Positions 61,193 through 64,000 of a DNA stretch of 64,000 nucleotides are shown piece by piece; within the stretch, counting starts at the first letter, position 1; each line of letters begins with the position of its first letter. The stretch covers positions 1-64,000 of the forward strand of contig JAKAQL010000001.1 of assembly GCA_021822605.1 (NCBI GenBank). The letters are read 5' to 3'. Under the pieces are notes generated by a model. The model searched no databases. It was not told the DNA's origin and saw only the letters and a program-made list of their open reading frames with translations. The stretch is from Actinomycetes bacterium (GTDB lineage: Bacteria > Actinomycetota > Acidimicrobiia > Acidimicrobiales > Acidimicrobiaceae). Position numbers and translations under genes: made by a program.

Positions 61193-61222
61193 AGTATTGC
61201 ATTCGTTTGTAATGTTTGTCAA
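61193..61222 (-). promoter_or_regulatory. Promoter of the alpha/beta hydrolase gene (leaderless)
   Basis: On the minus strand a perfect -35 TTGACA (61217-61222) is separated by 18 bases from a -10 AATACT (61193-61198), which ends six bases before the ATG. Start of transcription at or next to the A of the ATG is expected. The LacI-like site 61197-61212 fills the spacer. Confidence 0.7.
61197..61212 (+). promoter_or_regulatory. LacI-type operator candidate 3, in the hydrolase promoter
   Basis: TTGCATTCGTTTGTAA matches candidate 2 at 12 of 16 positions and has the same CG centre. It lies between the -35 and -10 boxes of the hydrolase promoter, a position suited to repression. Confidence 0.5.
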
Positions 61223-61492
61223 CCGACTCGTCTCGTTGCTTACCGTGCCCACATCGTGATTTTGCTGCTCCTAAACCAGATACAAAACGTTAAGGTTTTT
61301 CTAAACACCTCTGCTTGCTGATGAAAATAGCTGCTATGAACAGCAAACTGATAATTCGCATCCGAAAATCAAGTGCCCTCGACAGCTCGAGAGATTGTAC
61401 ATGATTCCAAACTGTCTGGATATGGGCCGTACCTAGCTGAGAGCAAGCCAAGCAAGACAAGCATGAATTGTTAAGAAATTTGCGGGATTTGC
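61223..61492. other. Divergent intergenic region
   Basis: About 270 AT-rich bases between the hydrolase promoter and the promoter of the oxidoreductase gene. No gene supported; no further operator seen. Confidence 0.4.
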
Positions 61493-61508
61493 TTGCAAAC
61501 GGTTGCAA
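61493..61508 (+). promoter_or_regulatory. LacI-type operator candidate 2, upstream of the oxidoreductase gene
   Basis: TTGCAAACGGTTGCAA is an almost perfect palindrome centred on CG (seven of eight base pairs), the usual form of LacI-family operators. It overlaps a likely -35 (TTGCAA, 61493-61498) and precedes a -10-like TTAACT (61515-61520) at 16-bp spacing. Confidence 0.65.
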
Positions 61509-61591
61509 AGCGTGTTAACTTCATGTTACGTTGGCCGTGGGATACTTCCCGAACGGGTGATCCGCCGGATAAGGGTGAGGACGGTGAGAGG

Positions 61592-62521
61592 GTGGAACTA
61601 GACACAACTAGCACAATCGGTTGGATAGGTGCTGGTCGGATGGGTAGCGAGATGATTGGACGTCTTCTCGACGCTGGCTATCAAGTATCGGTGTACAACA
61701 GAACTCGCGCCAAAGCGAGTGCGCTGTTAGACAGAGGCGCAAAGATCGTCGAATCGGTGGGAGACTTGAGCGCCGCCGATGCTGTCTTCGTTACGGTGAG
61801 TTCCTCTGAGGACTTTGTCGAGGTCATGCTCGGAGATGAGGGCCTATTGTCGCGGTTGTCAATCCCAAGCGTTGTCGTCGATAGCTCCACTGTTGCCGTG
61901 GAGGCATCCGAGAAAGTGCGGGAAGCGGTCAGGGCCCGCGGATCCATGCTGCTGGCTGCTCCGGTAAGTGGCAACCCACGGGTTGCTGCTGCTGGAAAGT
62001 TAACGATGGCGGTGTCAGGACCTGCGGAGGCTTACAAGATGGTGGCGCCGCTTTTGGATGCGATTGGCAACGGTAGCACCTATGTCGGCGATGGCGATTT
62101 GGCTCGTTTGGTTAAGCTTTGTCACAACCTCTTCCTTGGAGTCGTCATGCAGTCAGTCTCGGAGATTACGGTCTTGGCTGAGCGTGGCGGTGTGAATCGC
62201 GCGACCTTCCTGTCTTATCTGAACAAGAGCGTCATGGGGTCTATGTTTACAGGTTACAAGGCACCAGCAGTGGTCAATCTAGATTTTGAACCGACTTTCA
62301 CTTCAAAACTCCTTCGTAAAGATTTCGATCTTGGCCTGGCTGCTGCACGAGCACTTGAGGTCCCCATGCCGGTAGCAGGACTTGTCCATCAGCTAGTCCA
62401 GCAACTTGTTGGAGAAGGTTATGGGGACGATGATTTTGCAACGCTGATCAAATTGGTAGCGCAGGGAGCACACCTACAACTGGTCAGCGAGAATGTCCAA
62501 GTAAATGATGGACTGTCCTGA
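61592..62521 (+). CDS. NAD(P)-dependent oxidoreductase of the 3-hydroxyisobutyrate dehydrogenase family
   Basis: A 309-residue beta-hydroxyacid dehydrogenase. The Rossmann start is TIGWIGAGRMGSEM, followed by VYNRTRAKA. The substrate motif is AAPVSGNPRVAAAGKLTMAVSG (in part APVSGNPRVAAAGKLT) and the catalytic Lys lies in LVKLCHNLFLG. Family members oxidise 3-hydroxyisobutyrate, tartronate semialdehyde, 6-phosphogluconate-like or other 3-hydroxy acids. The GTG at 61592 is preferred: the protein family starts there, and the upstream ATG at 61523 and the frame beginning at 61493 lie at or before the predicted transcription start. Probably in one unit with the binding lipoprotein 78 bases downstream. 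Confidence 0.85.
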   Translation: MELDTTSTIGWIGAGRMGSEMIGRLLDAGYQVSVYNRTRAKASALLDRGAKIVESVGDLSAADAVFVTVSSSEDFVEVMLGDEGLLSRLSIPSVVVDSSTVAVEASEKVREAVRARGSMLLAAPVSGNPRVAAAGKLTMAVSGPAEAYKMVAPLLDAIGNGSTYVGDGDLARLVKLCHNLFLGVVMQSVSEITVLAERGGVNRATFLSYLNKSVMGSMFTGYKAPAVVNLDFEPTFTSKLLRKDFDLGLAAARALEVPMPVAGLVHQLVQQLVGEGYGDDDFATLIKLVAQGAHLQLVSENVQVNDGLS

Positions 62522-62599
62522 CGAATTTCACTTAAAGAAGACGTTGGAACACAAGGCCTTGGCGGATAATCGTCGAGCAATTAAGAGATAGGGGGAAGT

Positions 62600-63877
62600 A
62601 TGCGAACACTAGAAAGAATCATCGTCCATAGGGATCGGCGAGCACATAGGAGATTTGTTCGGGTTGGGTTGACGCTCGCTGCCGCGAGTCTGGCGCTTGC
62701 GGCTTGTGGTAGCTCATCGGCTAGCTCATCGGCTAGCTCATCGAAGGCCCCGATAGTTGTGGGGACCTCGCTATCGTTGACCGGTGATTTTGCTTCGAAT
62801 GGGATTGCGTTCCAACAGGGCTACAACGCCTGGGTGCATTATGTCAATGCCCACGGTGGGTTGCTTGGTCATCAGGTTTCGCTGAAGATTCTCAACGACG
62901 ATTCGAGCCCGAGCCAAGTAGCTACTAACTACCAAGATCTTATCACTACTGATCACGTACCGTTAATCGTCGGGCCATTCTCCTCGCTCTTGACGGTTCC
63001 GGCCGCGAAGATCGCGAGTCGGTACGGATATGCAATGGTTGAGGGTGCAGGTGGAGCGCCATCGGTGTTCTCCTATGGACTAAAGAACGTCTTTGATGTG
63101 AGCTATCCCATCAAGATAGCTGTGGTCCCAACGGCTGAATGGATCGCGTCATTGCCCAAGAGTGAAAGGCCGACGACGGCAGCTTACGTTACCAGCAACA
63201 ATATTTTCGCAGAACCACAGATCGCACCTGCGCAGGCTGTCCTGCAAAAGGCTGGCGTACGGACAGTTTATAATCAGGTGTTCCAGAGTGAGACGACCGA
63301 CTTTTCTCCTTTGGCGGACGCCATTGTCGCGAGTCATGCACAGGTTGTGGTGCTGTCGAGTACGTCAGTCTCGAAGATCATTGATTTCGTCAAGATCTTC
63401 ACCGCTAGCCACTTTTATCCAAAGGTATTGATCGGCACCAATGGAGTCGGGGAACCAACTTTTGTCAACGCGGTTGGCAAGCAGGCGGCAAACGGTATTA
63501 TTGAGCCCAATGGTTGGTATCCGGGTTACAAGAATCCTTTGAGCACGACGTTTGTCGATGAATATTTGAAGCTCTATGGTGGCTCTGCCGGTTCGATTAC
63601 AGCTAGCAGCGCAGAAGCCTTTGGAACCGGGGAGGTACTCGCACAAGCAGTCGAAGCGACTCATAGTTTTAATCAGGCGAAAATTCTTAAGTATCTTCAC
63701 TCGGGAGCCGTATTTCAAACTGACCAGGGACCGGTCAAGTTCAATGCAAAGGGTGAAAATGTCGATGGAATAGTCCAGACCTTCCAATGGCAGGATGGTG
63801 GCAACAAGCTCGTCCAAATTCTCCCAAAGGGTTCGCAGTCGGTGGCTCCTCTGTTCCCCAGGCCAGCCGCTGACTGA
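62600..63877 (+). CDS. Branched-chain-type ABC substrate-binding lipoprotein (second)
   Basis: A 425-residue exported Peripla_BP_6 protein. A type II signal with lipobox ALAAC near residue 36 is followed by a Ser-rich linker (SSSASSSASSS) made by a 12-bp tandem repeat, then the binding domain: VVGTSLSLTGDFASNGIAFQQGYNAW in part as VVGTSLSLTGDFASNG, LIVGPFSSLLTVPAAKI and KVLIGTNGVGEPTFV. AGGGGGA precedes the ATG. Its permease gene probably begins at 63979. Context suggests that it binds the substrate degraded by the neighbouring LacI-controlled enzymes. Confidence 0.92.
   Translation: MRTLERIIVHRDRRAHRRFVRVGLTLAAASLALAACGSSSASSSASSSKAPIVVGTSLSLTGDFASNGIAFQQGYNAWVHYVNAHGGLLGHQVSLKILNDDSSPSQVATNYQDLITTDHVPLIVGPFSSLLTVPAAKIASRYGYAMVEGAGGAPSVFSYGLKNVFDVSYPIKIAVVPTAEWIASLPKSERPTTAAYVTSNNIFAEPQIAPAQAVLQKAGVRTVYNQVFQSETTDFSPLADAIVASHAQVVVLSSTSVSKIIDFVKIFTASHFYPKVLIGTNGVGEPTFVNAVGKQAANGIIEPNGWYPGYKNPLSTTFVDEYLKLYGGSAGSITASSAEAFGTGEVLAQAVEATHSFNQAKILKYLHSGAVFQTDQGPVKFNAKGENVDGIVQTFQWQDGGNKLVQILPKGSQSVAPLFPRPAAD
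62711..62743 (+). repeat. 12-bp tandem repeat in the lipoprotein linker
   Basis: Two full copies and one partial copy of AGCTCATCGGCT, in frame, extend the Ser/Ala linker after the lipidated cysteine. Confidence 0.85.
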
Positions 63878-63978
63878 GAGGGAAGGTGTGGCGGCGTTTC
63901 GATTTGCATTGAGCCGCTTCCGTGACGTCGCCGCAGGTTCAAGCTCAGTATTGATCGAGGATTGAGGGAGAGAAAAGA

Positions 63979-64000
63979 TTGAATCTTATAGAAATTGGAC
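63979..64000 (+). CDS. Start of the next gene, probably an ABC permease (cut by window edge)
   Basis: TTG start with GGGAG 8 bases upstream, reading MNLIEIG before the window ends. The position directly after a branched-chain-type binding protein suggests a LivH-type permease. The sequence seen is too short to prove it. Confidence 0.35.

Noticed and set aside
63481-63500. A GCAAACGG string resembling the LacI-type operators
   Set aside because: It lies inside the binding-protein gene and lacks the symmetric right half.

Overview
The window looks like chromosome of an actinobacterium, most likely an acidophilic member of the Acidimicrobiia (Ferrimicrobium/Acidimicrobium type). This is an inference from three things: the actinobacterial dnaK-grpE-dnaJ-hspR order preceded by a HAIR-type operator, an acid-type S53 (sedolisin) peptidase, and an actinobacterial style of ACT-malic enzyme and fused glycosyltransferases. 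I saw no rRNA, tRNA, CRISPR array or intact mobile element.

Layout. 1-8461 is a chaperone block: dnaK, grpE, dnaJ, hspR, a 1.7 kb gene-poor stretch, then clpB. 8984-11422 is a large secreted, modular, Thr/Ser-rich surface protein with a strong ribosome binding site and a textbook terminator. 11696-15603 (minus) is a coupled pair, a SAM methyltransferase with a coiled-coil tail and a two-domain glycosyltransferase. 15796-21113 holds an ACT-malic enzyme, a PilZ-domain protein and a giant two-part glycosyltransferase. 21250-28807 is a CitA/CitB (DcuS/DcuR)-type two-component system divergent from a complete branched-chain-type ABC importer. After an MFS transporter (29845-31083) come a second giant glycosyltransferase and purL (minus, overlapping by 4 bases), a small coiled-coil protein, a 1.3 kb gap, then purA-purD-purB-purC-purS-purQ (38148-43928). 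Together with purL these supply several steps of IMP/AMP synthesis. 44003-49402 contains two divergent YfhO-like polytopic membrane proteins. 49557-55146 holds small hypothetical genes, a PhzF-family protein, a secreted S53 peptidase and a divergent transketolase-fold protein. 55560-56530 is a decayed IS630-family transposase.

56619-64000 is the most interesting part. It holds a molybdenum hydroxylase large subunit overlapping a LacI-type regulator, a convergent alpha/beta hydrolase of the 2,6-dihydroxypseudooxynicotine-hydrolase type, a 3-hydroxyisobutyrate-dehydrogenase-family oxidoreductase and a second branched-chain-type binding lipoprotein. The next gene, probably its permease, is cut by the window edge. 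Three similar 16-bp LacI-like operators sit in the core promoters of the three transcription units, which suggests one LacI-controlled uptake and catabolic regulon. Its substrate is unknown; the enzyme set recalls N-heterocycle or ketone breakdown.

Two other themes recur. Surface glycan genes appear in four places. Short tandem repeats of 12-18 bp occur in coding and non-coding DNA, including inside purD, grpE, the methyltransferase and a lipoprotein linker.
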